Shown: piece by piece, positions 5,801 through 7,163 of the stretch
How positions within the stretch are numbered: position 1 is the first letter of the stretch
How the letters are laid out: each line of letters begins with the position of its first letter
Assembly: GCA_964517075.1 (NCBI GenBank)
Contig: CAZFAT010000090.1
Coordinates: 1-7,163 of the forward strand
Direction of reading: 5' to 3'
Source of the DNA: CAZFAT01 sp964517075
Lineage (GTDB): Bacteria > Acidobacteriota > Vicinamibacteria > Vicinamibacterales > SCN-69-37
Length of the DNA: 7,163 nucleotides
Translations under genes and position numbers: made by a program
The notes under the pieces: generated by a model
What the model saw: only the letters and a program-made list of their open reading frames with translations
What the model was told of the DNA's origin: nothing
Database searches by the model: none

Positions 5801-6562
5801 GTGAGACTCGTCCTCGCCCAGATGCTCGTCGAGCCCGGCCGGCCGGCCGGCAATCTTGCGCGCGCCGAGCAGCGAATCGGCGAGGCCGCCGCCCGCGGCG
5901 CGGACATCGTGCTCCTGCCCGAGTGCCTCGATCTCGGGTGGACGCACCCGTCGGCGCACGAGCTCGCGGCGCCCATTCCGGACGGCGGCGCATGCCAGCG
6001 CCTGATGGCCGCGGCGACGCGCCACCAACTGTTCGTCTGTGCCGGCCTCGTCGAACGATCGGGGGACCGGCTCTTCAACGCCGCGGTGCTCGTCGATCCG
6101 CGCGGGCGTGTGGTGCTGCACCATCGGAAGATCCACGAGCTGGACTTCGCGCGCGAGCTGTACGCCACCGGTGACCGCCTCGGCGTGGCGGACACCCCGT
6201 GGGGACGCATCGGTCTGATGATCTGCGCCGACGGCTTCGCGCCCGGTCAGATCATCAGCCGCACGCTCGCCGCGATGGGCGCGTCGCTGATCCTCTCACC
6301 GTGCGCCTGGGCCGTGCCGGCCGATCACGACAACGCCCGCGACCCCTACGGCGGCCTGTGGCTCGACAACTACGGTGCCGTCTGCCGCGATGCCGGCGTC
6401 GTCATCGCCGGCTGCAGCAACGTGGGGCCGATCACGGCAGGCCCGTGGGAGGGTCGGCTGTGCATCGGCAATTCGCTGGTGGTCGGAACCGACGGAGAGG
6501 TCTCGCAGGGGCCGTACGGCGTGGAGGCTGATGCGCTAATCGAGGTCGAACTTGAGTCATGA
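5801..6562 (+). CDS. Nitrilase-superfamily carbon-nitrogen hydrolase (amidase-like), substrate unknown
   Basis: The protein has 253 residues and no signal peptide, so it is cytoplasmic. The superfamily's Glu-Lys-Cys triad is complete: Glu41 in LLPECLD, Lys110 in HHRKIH and Cys142 in GLMICADG. Other hallmarks are the opening VRLVLAQM, the block RLFNAAVLVDPRGRVV (90-105) and GNSLVVGTDGEV (223-234). Such enzymes cleave C-N bonds of amides or carbamoyl compounds through a thioester on the Cys; the specific substrate cannot be read here. Its length is at the short end for stand-alone family members. The GTG at 5801 is chosen because homology begins there; the frame is open upstream to 5585 but that part is antisense to the neighbouring gene and has no family features. 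It is transcribed away from the M14 pair across 91 bases, with a TACAAT box just upstream. No terminator is visible after it. Confidence 0.88.
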   Translation: MRLVLAQMLVEPGRPAGNLARAEQRIGEAAARGADIVLLPECLDLGWTHPSAHELAAPIPDGGACQRLMAAATRHQLFVCAGLVERSGDRLFNAAVLVDPRGRVVLHHRKIHELDFARELYATGDRLGVADTPWGRIGLMICADGFAPGQIISRTLAAMGASLILSPCAWAVPADHDNARDPYGGLWLDNYGAVCRDAGVVIAGCSNVGPITAGPWEGRLCIGNSLVVGTDGEVSQGPYGVEADALIEVELES

Positions 6563-6625
6563 TGAGCTGGCTCCACTGTCCGGCGCCACCCGCAACGATT
6601 ACTCTGCCCTCGAAACCTTCATGCC

Positions 6626-7163
6626 ATGACGAAGGTGATGAGGCTCTGTCTGCGTTCCGCCATGGTGGGTCTGCTCGCCGGTTCGCCGGCGCCCACCTTC
6701 GGTCAGACCGTCACTGATGCCCGCGTCTGGTCGGGACTCGTCGTCCAGGGCGGCACGGGCGCCGACTCGCCCTGGCGGTGGTCGTTCGACTCGCAGTTCA
6801 GAATGCGTGACGGGCTGGACACCGCCGACTCGATCAGCGGACGCGGGACGCTGATCCGCGACCTCACGTCGCGCCTGAGCCGGCCGCTCTCGGCCACGAG
6901 CCGCTTCACCGGGTTCGTCGGCGACAAAGTGATGGCTCATTCGCGCTCGATGGCGCGTGTAACGCGGGGGTTCGATCAGGACCGCATCTTCGCGGGAATC
7001 CTGGGCGCCCTGACGCGGTAGGCGGCACTCGAAGTCGGTTATGCCAACCAGTACCTGCGCCTTCAGTCCGGAACTTATCGAATGAGCCATGTGCTGGCTG
7101 CGGCGATGGCCGTCGCCACAGGACCTGGAACGGTCCCCGGTTCGCCTCCCCGACGCACCCGGT
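6626..7163 (+). pseudogene. Decayed DUF2490-like exported protein gene: in-frame TAG and probable internal deletion, cut by window end
   Basis: The ATG at 6626 opens a signal-peptide-like start (MTKVMRLCLRSAMVGLLAG, then FGQT). Residues 34-59 (VWSGLVVQGG ... WRWSFDSQFRMRD) and GFDQDRIFAGI at 115-125 resemble the start and the late GFDQNR-x-F-x-G block of DUF2490 proteins, which are predicted outer-membrane beta-barrels. The frame hits TAG at 7019-7021, yet the same frame continues with ALEVGYANQYLRL, which is the strand that normally follows that block, and stays open to the window edge. The stop is therefore a nonsense change inside a once longer gene. The central part of the family (an ENR-x-WQQ-like block) is absent, with only about 55 residues between the early QFR strand and GFDQDR, so a deletion is likely too. 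Family assignment rests on remembered motif patterns. A readthrough or 131-residue truncated product is possible. Confidence 0.6.

Noticed and set aside
6558..6717. Small frame starting at ATGATGA over the nitrilase stop
   Set aside because: About 52 codons with no family features, and it overlaps out of frame the signal-peptide region of the DUF2490-like gene.

Overview
The window is strongly GC-rich bacterial DNA. It carries three genes on the minus strand (right to left: an inactive-looking M14 carboxypeptidase homologue, an intact M14 metallocarboxypeptidase, and a secreted beta-helix protein), then, on the plus strand, a nitrilase-family hydrolase and a decayed gene of the DUF2490 type. 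The mix of secreted M14 proteins with DxDxDG inserts, a beta-helix protein ending in a GAPDVGADE motif, and a DUF2490-like gene points to an Acidobacteriota-type soil or environmental bacterium. No marker gene is present, so this lineage call is inference from gene style only.

Layout. Positions 7-66 hold five 12-bp tandem units whose last base alternates C/T; the array may continue off the left edge, and its gene-proximal unit supplies the stop codon of the beta-helix gene (58-1749, minus). A 172-bp gap follows, with a perfect 14-bp palindrome and, at its right side, a hairpin plus U-rich tail that reads as an intrinsic terminator for the M14 pair. The two M14 genes (1922-3709 and 3706-5709, minus) overlap by ATGA and so are probably translationally coupled. 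A 91-bp divergent gap separates them from the nitrilase-family gene (5801-6562, plus), which probably starts at a GTG very close to a TACAAT box. The right end (6626-7163, plus) is a DUF2490-like gene with an in-frame TAG and what looks like a missing middle section.

The most interesting point is the M14 pair. The second gene of the operon keeps every canonical M14 residue I can check (His110, Glu113, His304, Tyr354, Glu376 and an Asn-Arg pair). Its upstream partner keeps the fold motifs, the Asp-rich inserts, the C-terminal beta-sandwich and the Asn-Arg pair, but has lost all three zinc ligands, the catalytic Glu and the Tyr. This looks like an exported active enzyme co-produced with an exported pseudo-enzyme. 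A binding, scaffold or regulatory role for the pseudo-enzyme is a hypothesis. The beta-helix protein, apparently a separate transcription unit, is also exported, while the nitrilase-family enzyme is cytoplasmic; no direct pathway link between them can be read from the sequence.
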